Assembly: GCA_005884765.1 (NCBI GenBank)
Contig: VAZV01000201.1
Location: 1-32,691 of the forward strand
DNA length: 32,691 bases
Origin: Alphaproteobacteria bacterium
GTDB lineage: Bacteria; Pseudomonadota; Alphaproteobacteria; Rhizobiales; Xanthobacteraceae
Direction of reading: 5' to 3'
A program made the translations under genes and the position numbers. This document shows positions 1 through 8,488 of the stretch, piece after piece. A model generated the notes under the pieces. The model did not search any database. It saw only the letters and a program-made list of their open reading frames with translations, and was not told where the DNA came from. The first letter of the stretch is position 1; each line of letters starts with the position of its first letter.

Positions 1-33
1 GGGGTCTTTGACCTTCTTGGGATTGTTCGCCAT
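1..33 (-). CDS. 5' end of an unidentified protein (partial)
   Basis: An ATG on the minus strand at 33-31 opens a frame reading MANNPKKVKDP that runs off the left edge, so only 11 codons are visible. A purine-rich GAGGGG lies about nine bases upstream, a plausible ribosome binding site. The gene is divergent from the HPt gene at 424 and shares with it a 390-base region that carries a CtrA-type box. Eleven residues are too few to name a family. The call rests on the start codon, the ribosome binding site and the open frame. Confidence 0.5.
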   Translation of the reverse strand, partial: MANNPKKVKDP

Positions 34-423
34 GTTCAGTCTACCCCTCGCTACCAATGCGCATCGCCGCGAGCCTTGCTCGTGCAGGCCCGAAAACGGC
101 GTCATGCGGCTGCGCGGCGCAAAGCGCGGCGTTCAGTCGGCTTGCCCGCCACCGTCCCCAAAAAACATCCTATTGGGTGAGCGGCGCGAATGAAATGGTC
201 ATGGTTAAGACAATCTTAATCATCGTTAACAGGAGAGCGCCGTAAGACCCTAATGATGCACAGATTTTTTGCGGGATCCGGCCGAATTGAGGCAACAGCC
301 CGTCAAAAGCAAGGCGAACCTGCGGCAACCCGGCGCAAAACGTTCCGTTAACCAATTCCGTGATTGGCTCGCGAAGACATTCCCGTCGCAACGTCGGATG
401 CGGGGGATATCAGGACCATCGCC
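34..423. other. Divergent intergenic region, 390 bases
   Basis: This region separates the minus-strand start at 33 from the HPt start at 424. Short frames run through it but none has a ribosome binding site or a recognisable product. The only clear element is the TTAA-rich stretch at 205-229, listed separately. I see no RNA gene or strong hairpin. Confidence 0.5.
205..219. promoter_or_regulatory. CtrA-type binding box TTAA-N7-TTAA
   Basis: The sequence is TTAA (205-208), seven bases, then TTAA (216-219), which matches exactly the consensus recognised by the alphaproteobacterial cell-cycle regulator CtrA. A third TTAA follows at 226-229 at a six-base spacing. The box is 172 bases upstream of the minus-strand start at 33 and 205 bases upstream of the HPt start, so it could serve either gene. 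CtrA binding is inferred from the motif alone. Confidence 0.5.
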
Positions 424-801
424 ATGCCGCTTCATCTGCAACGGATCGAATGGATGTCATCGCCGCCGCTGGTTCCCGATGATGGCCCGATCGATCTGGA
501 TCATCTCAAGCGCATGACGCTTGGCGATGAGAGCCTCGAGCGCGAGGTACTGGCGATGTTCTCGGCCCAGTCGGTGCGCTTGATCAGCATACTCGCGGCA
601 TTGCCGGCCGAGGCTCGCGAGCTTGCGCATACGCTAAACGGTTCGGCGCGCGCCATCGGCGCCTTTGCGGTTGCCGAGGCCGCCGCGGCTCTGGAAACGG
701 CGCTGCATGACGGCGCCGATCCGATGCAGGCGCTCGCCGAGCTCAAGGACGCGGTGGCACAGGTCCGAACGGCGATCGACGCGCTGTTGCGCCGGTCCTA
801 A
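424..801 (+). CDS. Histidine phosphotransfer (HPt) domain protein
   Basis: This is a small cytoplasmic phosphorelay protein of 125 residues. It carries the HPt signature: a phospho-accepting His in AHTLNGSARAIGA (His69 from this start), followed by an amphipathic alanine-rich helix. HPt proteins pass phosphate between hybrid kinases and response regulators. The frame is open from a TTG at 364, but the ATG at 424 has AGGA eight bases upstream and is preferred; an ATG at 454 is also possible. No kinase or receiver gene is adjacent in the window, so its partners are unknown. The upstream CtrA-type box hints at a cell-cycle link, but this is speculative. Confidence 0.8.
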   Translation: MPLHLQRIEWMSSPPLVPDDGPIDLDHLKRMTLGDESLEREVLAMFSAQSVRLISILAALPAEARELAHTLNGSARAIGAFAVAEAAAALETALHDGADPMQALAELKDAVAQVRTAIDALLRRS

Positions 802-918
802 GAAACCCAGCCGGAAACAGCGCGAAAGGTTTTCGTCCCAGCCGCTAGCGCAGCTTGGATCGACCCGTTATAGGACGGCACCGACCTTATTGTCACCGAT
901 CCGGCAGCACGAGCGATC

Positions 919-1239
919 ATGGCCAAAATTCATTTTGTCGACCATAACGGCGAAACCCGCACCATCGACGTCGAGAACGGCGCGACCGTGATGGAAGCGG
1001 CCATCCGCAATGCCGTGCCGGGCATCGAAGCCGAATGCGGTGGCGCCTGCGCGTGCGCGACCTGCCACGTTTATGTCGATGAAGCCTGGCGCGAAAAGGT
1101 AGGCAGCCCGTCGCCGATGGAAGAGGATATGCTGGATTTTGGCTTCGATGTGCGGCCCAATTCGCGCCTGTCATGCCAGATCAAGGTCAGCGACGAGCTC
1201 GACGGGCTTGTGGTCTCGACGCCGGAGCGGCAGGCTTAA
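919..1239 (+). CDS. [2Fe-2S] ferredoxin, adrenodoxin/putidaredoxin type
   Basis: This 106-residue soluble electron carrier has cluster ligands Cys40, Cys46, Cys49 and Cys86 (C-x5-C-x2-C-x36-C). That is exactly the spacing of vertebrate-type adrenodoxins and bacterial relatives that serve P450s and Fe-S biogenesis. The motif around the ligands reads CGGACACATCHVYV, with an extra conserved Cys44. The C-terminal part (SPMEEDMLDF, NSRLSCQI) is also typical. It stands alone on the plus strand, and the next plus-strand redox gene is the ferredoxin reductase at 3613. A physical partnership between the two is possible but not shown. The ISC operon type (fdx with hscBA) is not supported, because those genes are absent here. 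Confidence 0.92.
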   Translation: MAKIHFVDHNGETRTIDVENGATVMEAAIRNAVPGIEAECGGACACATCHVYVDEAWREKVGSPSPMEEDMLDFGFDVRPNSRLSCQIKVSDELDGLVVSTPERQA

Positions 1240-1310
1240 CCGATGAAGGCGTCGCGCGGCCCGCTGCGGGGCTCGCTCAAGCCACGACGGCCTGACATCG
1301 AGAGAGCAGT

Positions 1311-2828
1311 TCATCCGATGTCGAATTTCACCCCTTGCGCCAGCGGCAGGTCGTGGCCGAAATTGATGGTGCTGGTGACGCGGCGCATATAGGCCTTCCA
1401 CGCATCGGAGCCGGCCTCGCGTCCGCCGCCGGTCTCCTTCTCCCCGCCAAATGCGCCGCCGATCTCGGCGCCGGACGGACCAATATTGACGTTGGCGATA
1501 CCGCAGTCCGAGCCGATAAAAGAAATGAATTTTTCAACCTCGCGCATGTCCGTCGAGAAGATCGATGACGACAGCCCCTGTCGTACGCCGTTATGCAGCT
1601 CGAGCGCCTCGTCGAAATCGGAATATTTCATCACGTAGAGAATCGGCGCGAAGGTCTCCTCCATGACCGGCCCCGTCTGTGCCGGCATTTCAGCCAGCGC
1701 AGGGCGCACATAATAGGCAGAGGGGTGCTCGGGACTTTCGACCCGTTCGCCGCCGCTGATTTGTGCTCCGTGCTTTCGCGCCTCGGCCAGCGTTGCCTGC
1801 ATCTTGTGGAACGCGGCCTCGTCAATCAGCGGCCCGACCAGCACGGCGGCGTCGGCAATCGGATTGCCGATTCGCACGCCGGCATAAACCCGCTTCAGTT
1901 GTGCGATGAAGGTGTCATAGACGCTCGCATGCACCAGCAGTCGCCGTAGCGAGGTGCAGCGCTGGCCTGCGGTGCCTACTGCGGCAAAGGTGATCGCGCG
2001 CAGCGCCAGCGCAAGATCTGCGGACGGACAGACGATCGATGCATTGTTGCCGCCAAGCTCCAGGATCGCACGCGCGAAACGCCGCGCGAGCCGCGGACCG
2101 ACCAGGCGGCCCATCGCGGTCGAGCCAGTCGCCGAGACAAGCGGGATGCGCGGGTCGTCGACCAGCCGCTCGCCCACCTCGCGTCCGCCGATCACAACGG
2201 AGGTAAGATGCGCCGGTGCGCCGTCGAACCGCGCAGCCACGCGCTCGACCAGCGCCTGCACCGCGAGCGCGGAGAGCGGGGTCTTTTCCGACGGTTTCCA
2301 GATCACCGGATTGCCGCAAACGAGTGCGAGCGCGGCGTTCCACGCCCAAACCGCCACCGGAAAATTGAATGCCGTAATGATGCCGACGGGGCCGAGCGGA
2401 TGCCATTGCTCCATCATCCGGTGGTTCGTCCGTTCGCTCGCAATGGTCAGCCCATAGAGCTGGCGCGACAGTCCGACGGCGAAGTCGCAGATGTCGATCA
2501 TCTCCTGCACCTCGCCCAGACCCTCGGTGAGAATCTTGCCGGCCTCGATGGTGACGAGCTTGCCGAGCGCAGGCTTGGCCGCCCGCAACTCTTCGCCAAG
2601 CAGCCGGACGAACTCGCCGCGCCGCGGCGCCGGGACCGCCCGCCACGCGGCGAACGCCTCGTGGGCCCGCGCGACGGCCTCGAGGACGGCCGCCGGCTCG
2701 GCGTCGGCGACCTCGGCGACGATTTCGCCGGTCAGGGGCGATTGCACGGCGCGGCCACCGCCGGCGTAGCGATCACCGGGAACGCCGAGAGCATGCAGAA
2801 GGGTGGAGGCCTGTTCCGTGAGTGTCAT
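1311..2828 (-). CDS. Aldehyde dehydrogenase, ALDH7/antiquitin-like (alpha-aminoadipic semialdehyde type)
   Basis: This 505-residue NAD(P)-dependent aldehyde dehydrogenase is of normal length. Visible catalytic features are Asn155 in AFNFP, the general base Glu257 in ELGGNN and the nucleophile Cys291 in GTAGQRCTSLRR. The GQRCTSLRR context and the C-terminal INFGHDLPLAQGVKFD are characteristic of the ALDH7 family, which oxidises alpha-aminoadipic semialdehyde (piperideine-6-carboxylate) in lysine breakdown. Substrate assignment is by family resemblance only, because no other lysine-catabolic gene is in the window. It lies 147 bases downstream of a thioesterase on the same strand and may share its transcript. 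Confidence 0.88.
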   Translation of the reverse strand: MTLTEQASTLLHALGVPGDRYAGGGRAVQSPLTGEIVAEVADAEPAAVLEAVARAHEAFAAWRAVPAPRRGEFVRLLGEELRAAKPALGKLVTIEAGKILTEGLGEVQEMIDICDFAVGLSRQLYGLTIASERTNHRMMEQWHPLGPVGIITAFNFPVAVWAWNAALALVCGNPVIWKPSEKTPLSALAVQALVERVAARFDGAPAHLTSVVIGGREVGERLVDDPRIPLVSATGSTAMGRLVGPRLARRFARAILELGGNNASIVCPSADLALALRAITFAAVGTAGQRCTSLRRLLVHASVYDTFIAQLKRVYAGVRIGNPIADAAVLVGPLIDEAAFHKMQATLAEARKHGAQISGGERVESPEHPSAYYVRPALAEMPAQTGPVMEETFAPILYVMKYSDFDEALELHNGVRQGLSSSIFSTDMREVEKFISFIGSDCGIANVNIGPSGAEIGGAFGGEKETGGGREAGSDAWKAYMRRVTSTINFGHDLPLAQGVKFDIG

Positions 2829-2975
2829 GGCGATGCCCGTTGTGGGGTTCGCGCAGGCAAGATGCTGTTACATGCTAACACGCAGTGCATGATGTCTCCA
2901 CCGCCTAGCCCGACCATTTCGGCGCCGTGTTCCCAGCGCTAATCGCCGGCACGATCCGCCGAGTGCGTGCGGCGA

Positions 2976-3458
2976 TCAACGCTGTGACGATACGCCGCGA
3001 CGCAGCCAGGGCTGAAAATTTTTGATGAGCTCCGGCGTCAGCGGCGTCGGCTTGCGCGTGGCGTCATCGATCAGCACGCTGACCGACTGTGCCGAGGCCA
3101 CACATCTGCCTTCTGAAAATACCACCTGGTCGAACGTCACGGAAGTGCGGCCGAATTTTACCAAACCAAGTCCCACCTCGATGGTGCCCGGCCAGCGCAG
3201 TTCGGCGCGGAAATGCATGTCGAGCCGCACCATCATCCATGAGAGGCCCTCCGGCATCAGCCCATAGGATCGGTCCTTCATCAGCGTGACCCGTCCGGTC
3301 TCGAAATAGGTCGCATAGATCGCGTTGTTGACGTGGTGATTGGGGTCGAGATCGGCAAAGCGCACGTTGTCCAAAATCCGGTAGGGAAAATCTTCCAGCC
3401 GCGGCGTGGCGTCTGAAGTCATGCGTGCATTCACGGGGGCGATCTCCGAAACCTTCAT
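2976..3458 (-). CDS. Acyl-CoA thioesterase, 4-hydroxybenzoyl-CoA thioesterase (hotdog) family
   Basis: This is a 160-residue single-hotdog protein. The FADLDPNHHVNNAIYATYFE segment is the 4HBT signature with the catalytic Asp in the first helix-loop; RLDMHFRAELRWPGTIEVGL and the following strands complete the fold. Family members hydrolyse acyl-CoA or acyl-ACP thioesters in the cytoplasm; the acyl specificity cannot be read from the sequence. The start is uncertain: the ATG at 3458 has AAGGG placed too close, while an internal GTG at 3434 has GGAG at better spacing and an ATG lies at 3422. It is followed on the same strand by the aldehyde dehydrogenase. Confidence 0.85.
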   Translation of the reverse strand: MKVSEIAPVNARMTSDATPRLEDFPYRILDNVRFADLDPNHHVNNAIYATYFETGRVTLMKDRSYGLMPEGLSWMMVRLDMHFRAELRWPGTIEVGLGLVKFGRTSVTFDQVVFSEGRCVASAQSVSVLIDDATRKPTPLTPELIKNFQPWLRRGVSSQR

Positions 3459-3612
3459 GCCCTTACAACCCAGTTGGTGAACTCCGGCAAGGGGCCGGAC
3501 GGCGGAGCAGCCGCCTATTTATGGGCTTTCCTCCTTCGGCGCTGTTGGCTAGACAGGCGGACGCCCAATTGCTGCTTGCCAGGCGGGCGTGGTTCAACCG
3601 AAAAGAAGCGAT

Positions 3613-4641
3613 ATGAGCGAAGCAATCAAGACCGATGTGCTGATTATTGGCGCTGGCCCCTGTGGACTATTCGCCGTTTTCGAGCTGGGCCTGCTCGACA
3701 TGAAGACGCATCTCGTCGACATCCTCGATAAGGTTGGCGGACAATGCGCCGAGCTTTATCCGGAAAAGCCGATCTACGACATTCCGGGAATTCCTTTCGT
3801 CACCGGCCAGGGCCTTACCGAGGCATTGATGGAGCAGATCAAGCCGTTCCATCCGACCTTCCATCTCAACGAGATGGTCGAGAGGATCGAGAAGATCGGC
3901 GATCCTGCGTTTCGCGTCACCACCGATGCCGGCAAGGTGTTCGAATGCAAGGCGGTGGTGATCTCCGCCGGCGGCGGCTCATTCCAGGCGAAGCGTCCGC
4001 CGGTGCCGGGCATCGAGGCCTATGAAGGCTCCTCGGTGTTTTACTCTGTGCGCAAGATGGAGCAGTTCCGCGATAAGGATCTCTTGATCGTCGGCGGCGG
4101 GGATTCCGCACTTGACTGGACGCTCAATTTGCATCCGGTCGCGAGGCGCGTCACGCTGCTGCATCGGCGCGACGATTTTCGCGCAGCGCCCCATAGCGTC
4201 GAGCAGATGCGCGCGCTGGTGGCTGCCGGAAAGATGGATCTGAAGATCGGCCAGGTCACGGGCCTCGAAGGCGAGGGCGGCATGCTCACCGGCGCCACCG
4301 TGAAGGGCAACGACAATGCGCTCTCCAAGGTCGTCTGCAATACCATGCTGCCGTTCTTCGGCCTCACCATGAAGCTCGGGCCGGTTGCGAACTGGGGCAT
4401 TACGCTGGAAAACAATCTGGTGCCGGTCGAGACTTCGGCGTTCGAGACCAGCGTCCCCGGAATTTTCGCCATCGGCGATATCAACACCTATCCCGGCAAG
4501 CTGAAGCTGATCTTGTGCGGCTTCCACGAAGGTGCGCTGATGGCGCAGAAGGCCCATCGTTACGTCTATCCGGACAAGCGGTTGGTGTTCCAGTACACGA
4601 CATCGTCGTCCAGCCTGCAGAAGAAGCTCGGGGTCGGTTGA
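3613..4641 (+). CDS. Ferredoxin--NADP+ reductase, thioredoxin-reductase-like type
   Basis: This 342-residue flavoprotein transfers electrons between NADPH and ferredoxin. The FAD-binding Rossmann motif is GAGPCG (residues 13-18) and the NADP-binding motif is GGGDSA (161-166). The VGGQCAELYPEKPIYDIPG segment and the C-terminal FAIGDINTYPGKLKLILCGFHE are diagnostic for the TrxR-like FNRs of Bacillus and Rhodopseudomonas. It lacks the CxxC redox pair of true thioredoxin reductase, which separates the two families. The frame extends upstream to a GTG at 3589, but the ATG at 3613 has AAGAAG upstream and gives the family-typical N-terminus. It is a single-gene unit. The ferredoxin at 919 is a possible but unproven partner. 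Confidence 0.93.
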   Translation: MSEAIKTDVLIIGAGPCGLFAVFELGLLDMKTHLVDILDKVGGQCAELYPEKPIYDIPGIPFVTGQGLTEALMEQIKPFHPTFHLNEMVERIEKIGDPAFRVTTDAGKVFECKAVVISAGGGSFQAKRPPVPGIEAYEGSSVFYSVRKMEQFRDKDLLIVGGGDSALDWTLNLHPVARRVTLLHRRDDFRAAPHSVEQMRALVAAGKMDLKIGQVTGLEGEGGMLTGATVKGNDNALSKVVCNTMLPFFGLTMKLGPVANWGITLENNLVPVETSAFETSVPGIFAIGDINTYPGKLKLILCGFHEGALMAQKAHRYVYPDKRLVFQYTTSSSSLQKKLGVG

Positions 4642-4767
4642 TTCCAACCGAAATATGACCCGAACCCCGCCAGGGCGGCCTTTGCACGAAATCCGGGCAC
4701 TAGAACCATCCTCGAAATGGCCGTAGTCTGCGGCCATTCATTTTTCAAATTGGTTCAGGTGAGGCTG

Positions 4768-5367
4768 ATGCGGAACACGTTGTCCAGATTGCGACTGATA
4801 TTGCCACTCGTGGCGGGGCTTGCGAGTGCGCTCGTGGTTCCGGCAAGTGCGGCGGAACCGTCGGCTGCGGGCCTCTGGCAGAAAGTCGAGGAAGGCAGGC
4901 CGGTGGGGTGGTTTCTCTTCCTTGATCACGATGGCGTCTTTGAAGGCGTCATCGCCAAGACCTTTCCGCGCCCCGGCGATGACCCCAACGAGATCTGCTC
5001 GGCATGCATCGATGACCGCAAGAATTCGCCGCTGCTCGGAATCTCCTTTGTCAGAGACATGAAGCGCGATGGATTGAAATATGAGGGCGGCAACGTCCTC
5101 AATCCGAAGGACGGCAACATCTACCACGCCAAGATGACCGTCAGCCCCGACGGGCAGACCTTGACGTTGCGCGGCTATCTCGGGATATCGCTGTTTGGCA
5201 AGGATGAGACCTGGACCCGCCTGCCGGATTCGGCGATGGCCCAGATCGATCCCGGCATCATCGCCAAGTATCTGCCGGCGCAGGCGGTTGCCGCAAAGCC
5301 GCCGGTGGCCGCGGTCAAGCCGCCTGTTGCCGCGAAGAAGAGCGCGGCCCCAGCGCCTGCGCGCTAA
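4768..5367 (+). CDS. Exported DUF2147 family protein
   Basis: A protein of 199 residues from the ATG at 4768, chosen because GAGG precedes it and the translation then begins with a clean signal peptide (basic MRNTLSRLR, a hydrophobic stretch and an ASA cleavage region near residue 29). The mature part has the DUF2147 pattern: GLWQKVEEG near the start, a CSAC pair, LLGISFVRDMKRDGLKYEGG, then LRGYLGISLFGKDETWTR. The fold is a small periplasmic beta-rich domain of unknown function. The C-terminus is a low-complexity Ala/Pro/Lys tail with a repeated KPPVAA unit. It converges with the SGNH hydrolase gene, with 12 bases between the stops. Confidence 0.82.
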   Translation: MRNTLSRLRLILPLVAGLASALVVPASAAEPSAAGLWQKVEEGRPVGWFLFLDHDGVFEGVIAKTFPRPGDDPNEICSACIDDRKNSPLLGISFVRDMKRDGLKYEGGNVLNPKDGNIYHAKMTVSPDGQTLTLRGYLGISLFGKDETWTRLPDSAMAQIDPGIIAKYLPAQAVAAKPPVAAVKPPVAAKKSAAPAPAR

Positions 5368-5379
5368 CACAAGAGATAG

Positions 5380-7338
5380 TCAGCGCTGCTGTGGCAGGGG
5401 CAGGAGAGGCGCCTCGGGCTCCGAGACGACGTCGGGCACCGCCGCGTTAAGCTGCAGCACCGCGGCCGCCGCTTGTAGTGCCGCATCTGCCATCGCGGCA
5501 TGACCTTCGGCGCTCGGATGAACCGCGCCGCCATACACCGCCGAGAGTACGCCCCAGGTGGCGTCATGGATGTCGGAGGGTTGCATCGAGGACGGCAAGC
5601 CCTGCGGGTAAGTCATCGCCGCGAAGTAGCTGTCATTGGCATCGCGGATCCAGCGGGCGCGGGGAAGGTAGGCGCGGTATTCGCCGGCGCTGCGGCCGCA
5701 CAGCATCGGCTGATTGGCCGCGGTGACAATGTCGGGGTCAAAACTTTCGCCCTTGGGCGAGAAGCACTCGCGGTCGAACTCCGGATCGCTCGCGGCATGG
5801 GCGCAAAACCCGTGATCTGCGAACGCGGCCTGATGCGCATCGACGAAAGTCATGCGGTCGCCGCGCGGGTCGCCGCACAAGATGCCGGACTGGCACAGCG
5901 CCAGCGCCTTCAGTTGCGGCAGGAATTCGTTCTGCACGAAGGCAGTAACATTGGCGAGCCGCTGCGGGTCGGCATTGAAGGAAGGGTGGATGTCGAAACC
6001 GGCGCGTCCGCCCGGACACGGCGCGCCACCGTCCGACAGCGCCGGGTTGGCGTAGGAGGTGTAGATGACGCGAGAGAGATCGCCGACCAGTGGTTTCAGC
6101 GCCTCCCGCAGCTTCGCAAAGCTTTGCGGCAGATCGCGCGCGAGCGCCGTGCGCGAGTCGTCGACCGATGCCATCACGCCGGTGCGCCGGAACAGCGCGC
6201 GCTCCGTCACCGTGTCCACGATCACGTCAGCGACCAGCCCGGAAAAATAGATGTCATTGGCGCCGATCGACAGCAGCACTAGATCGAGTTTGCGGTCGGG
6301 CTGACGGCGCTTCGCTGCCGCGATGGCATCGCGCAATTCCGCGAGCTGGCCGTTGACGGTGCCCTGGCAGGGGCTTTGCGATTTCGAGGGCGGACATTCG
6401 CGCGCGCGCTGACTGCCGAACAGCCCGTCGTGGATGGTGGCCCCGGTGCAGGCGAGCGGCAGATAAGTGACCGCGACGTGCGGATATTGCACGGCGAGCG
6501 CGAGTGCGGTGCGGGTCTGGTAGCCATAGAGCGAGCGGTGGCAAGCGGAGTTGAGCCACAATGCGCTCTGGTGCTGCCACACCTGCAGGAGCTCCGGAGC
6601 TTCGCAGGCGCGTCCGCCTTTGTAGCCGGCCCGGCTCGGACGGTAATATTGCGCCGACGCCGAGCCCAGATAATAGCGGAAGCAGAACCCTTCATCGGCG
6701 AGCGCGATCGGCCGGTCCGGATTGCCCTCGCCGGAAGCGATGCTGTCGCCGAGGCCAGCGATGAGGATATCGCGCACCCTGATCTCGGTCGAGATGCGCT
6801 GCGGCGCCTCGGCGCCGCTCGAGACGTCGACGGTGGCAACAGTTTGGCGGCCGTATCGCACGCGCAGATTGACCGGTTCGGCGCAATCGAAGGTGGATTG
6901 CTGCGCCCCATCGCCGTCGTCAAACGACCATGCGCAGATCGCGCCGACCGGGACCGCGCCGGTCAGCCGCACTGTGACCGGATGATCGATTGGCGTCAGG
7001 TAGCTCTCTTTGACGTTGTCGCGGGTACAGGGTTCGTTGACGCGACCGGAAAGATCGATGCAGAGCCGGTTGACCATGTTGCGCGCCCAGCCGCGGCCGT
7101 CGCTCTGCAGTTCCAGCGCCTGCTCGGAGGCGAGAATGCTGCGGTCTCGCGCGCTCTCGACATGCAGCAGGAAATCGCGTTCCTCGCGGAACAGGCGAAA
7201 GCGGTTGCGAACTTCCCACGATATCCGCAGGGCGGCGTCAGGGCCCGTCTGTGCCGGTGCCCACTGCGTCGGCAATGCCGCCAGCGCTCCGGCAAGCAGC
7301 ACGCACGCGATTATGCAACGAAGGCGACTTCGGACCAT
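5380..7338 (-). CDS. Exported SGNH/GDSL-family hydrolase with PKD-like N-terminal region
   Basis: This is a 652-residue secreted or periplasmic protein with a signal peptide (residues 1-30, cleaving near APAQ). Residues about 115-175 resemble a PKD-like beta-sandwich (CAWSFDDGDG). The SGNH hydrolase domain follows: GLGDSIASGEGNPD carries the nucleophile Ser199, SIGANDIYFS carries Asn361, and AVHPSAEGH near the end carries His607. The Asp that usually sits three residues before the catalytic His is replaced by Gly, so it may work as a Ser-His dyad, as in some actinobacterial members. Many Cys residues suggest disulfides and an extracytoplasmic location. The substrate is unknown; an ester or acetyl group on a lipid or polysaccharide is likely. 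Confidence 0.85.
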   Translation of the reverse strand: MVRSRLRCIIACVLLAGALAALPTQWAPAQTGPDAALRISWEVRNRFRLFREERDFLLHVESARDRSILASEQALELQSDGRGWARNMVNRLCIDLSGRVNEPCTRDNVKESYLTPIDHPVTVRLTGAVPVGAICAWSFDDGDGAQQSTFDCAEPVNLRVRYGRQTVATVDVSSGAEAPQRISTEIRVRDILIAGLGDSIASGEGNPDRPIALADEGFCFRYYLGSASAQYYRPSRAGYKGGRACEAPELLQVWQHQSALWLNSACHRSLYGYQTRTALALAVQYPHVAVTYLPLACTGATIHDGLFGSQRARECPPSKSQSPCQGTVNGQLAELRDAIAAAKRRQPDRKLDLVLLSIGANDIYFSGLVADVIVDTVTERALFRRTGVMASVDDSRTALARDLPQSFAKLREALKPLVGDLSRVIYTSYANPALSDGGAPCPGGRAGFDIHPSFNADPQRLANVTAFVQNEFLPQLKALALCQSGILCGDPRGDRMTFVDAHQAAFADHGFCAHAASDPEFDRECFSPKGESFDPDIVTAANQPMLCGRSAGEYRAYLPRARWIRDANDSYFAAMTYPQGLPSSMQPSDIHDATWGVLSAVYGGAVHPSAEGHAAMADAALQAAAAVLQLNAAVPDVVSEPEAPLLPLPQQR

Positions 7339-7402
7339 GACGCGTTTGACGTTACAGTTGGGGCAGAAATAAGAGAATTGGCCAAAACCGGATAACTCGA
7401 GG

Positions 7403-8488
7403 TTAGCCCCGTGACTTCAGCCGCTTCACGGGCTCGAGCCGCTCCACCGCCCGCGGTACGGTGGCTGAGCTTGCCGCAGGAAATCCTTCGTTCAGCCGAC
7501 GGCGCTGCTGCCAGGGTATCACCACGCTGAGCCAGAGCTCGCGCGTTCCCATGATCGAGATGGCGATTGCGAACGGGATCACGAAATAGAGCACGCGGAA
7601 CACCAGCAATGTCGCGAGCAACTGCTCCTTGCTGAACTCGGGCAATGCCACCAGCATCGCCGCGTCGAACACGCCGAGGCTGCCCGGCGCGTGACTGGCA
7701 AATCCAAGCAGCGTGGCGAGGATGAATACGACCGCCAGCGAAACGAAATCAATGCCGGGCTGCTGGGGCATCAAGAGAAACATCGCCATCGCGCAAAATC
7801 CGAGATCGACGACGCCGATCAGGACTTGCAGCAGCGTCAGGCGCGCCGACGGCAATACCACCTTCCAGCCGTTCTGGCCGAGCTCGCGCCGCTCCTTGCC
7901 GATCATGAGCCAGATGAAATAGGTCGCAATTCCGCCAAGGCAGCCGAGCGCGATGAGCCTGTTCATGGCGGGCGGCAGCAGGTCCATCGCGGACGCCGCC
8001 CATGGGTGGTAGGCCATGCCGAACCCGAGCACGAACAGGTTGCCGAGCCAGAACGTCAGTCCGGAGAGAAAGCAGATCTTCGCGACGTCGATGGCATTCA
8101 GCCCGTAGTCCGAATAAATCCGGAAGCGGATGGCGCCGCCGGTGAACACGGTGGCGCCGATATTGTGGCCGATCGAATAGCTGGTGAAGCTGGACAGCGC
8201 GGCAATGCGATAGGGTACGTGCTTCTTGCCGATCGTGCGCAGCGCGAAAAAATCATAGAAGGTCAGGGTACAGAACGCGCAGAGCACGCACAATGCGGCG
8301 AGCCCGATGCGGCCGTGCGGGATCTCCGCCAGGGCGGTCAGGATGACGCCCGTATCGACGCCCCGCAGCGTGTGGACCAACGTCGAAACCGCGAAGGCGA
8401 TGATGAGGAGGCTTATGGCGATCCCCAGCCGCTTCCAGCCGATCCGTTCCTTGAAGCCACGCCGCAGCGCGGTCAGCAGTCGATGCAT
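7403..8488 (-). CDS. Integral membrane protein, YbhN / lysylphosphatidylglycerol synthase-like TM family
   Basis: A protein of 361 residues with about eight hydrophobic helices. Family marks are SYSIGHNIGATVFTGGAIRFR in the middle and GFASHAPGSLGVFDAAMLV near the C-terminus, as in the UPF0104/YbhN family and in the membrane half of MprF. The aminoacyl-transferring domain of MprF is absent, so lysyl transfer is not expected; the family is thought to act in lipid or lipid-linked precursor handling at the inner membrane. The frame extends to a TTG at 8581, but the ATG at 8488 has a strong GGGAGG at ideal spacing and was chosen. It is downstream of no other gene on its strand. Confidence 0.83.
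   Translation of the reverse strand: MHRLLTALRRGFKERIGWKRLGIAISLLIIAFAVSTLVHTLRGVDTGVILTALAEIPHGRIGLAALCVLCAFCTLTFYDFFALRTIGKKHVPYRIAALSSFTSYSIGHNIGATVFTGGAIRFRIYSDYGLNAIDVAKICFLSGLTFWLGNLFVLGFGMAYHPWAASAMDLLPPAMNRLIALGCLGGIATYFIWLMIGKERRELGQNGWKVVLPSARLTLLQVLIGVVDLGFCAMAMFLLMPQQPGIDFVSLAVVFILATLLGFASHAPGSLGVFDAAMLVALPEFSKEQLLATLLVFRVLYFVIPFAIAISIMGTRELWLSVVIPWQQRRRLNEGFPAASSATVPRAVERLEPVKRLKSRG

Noticed and set aside
3589..3612. GTG start for the ferredoxin reductase
   Set aside because: The ATG at 3613 gives the normal family N-terminus just before the FAD motif and has a purine-rich site upstream.
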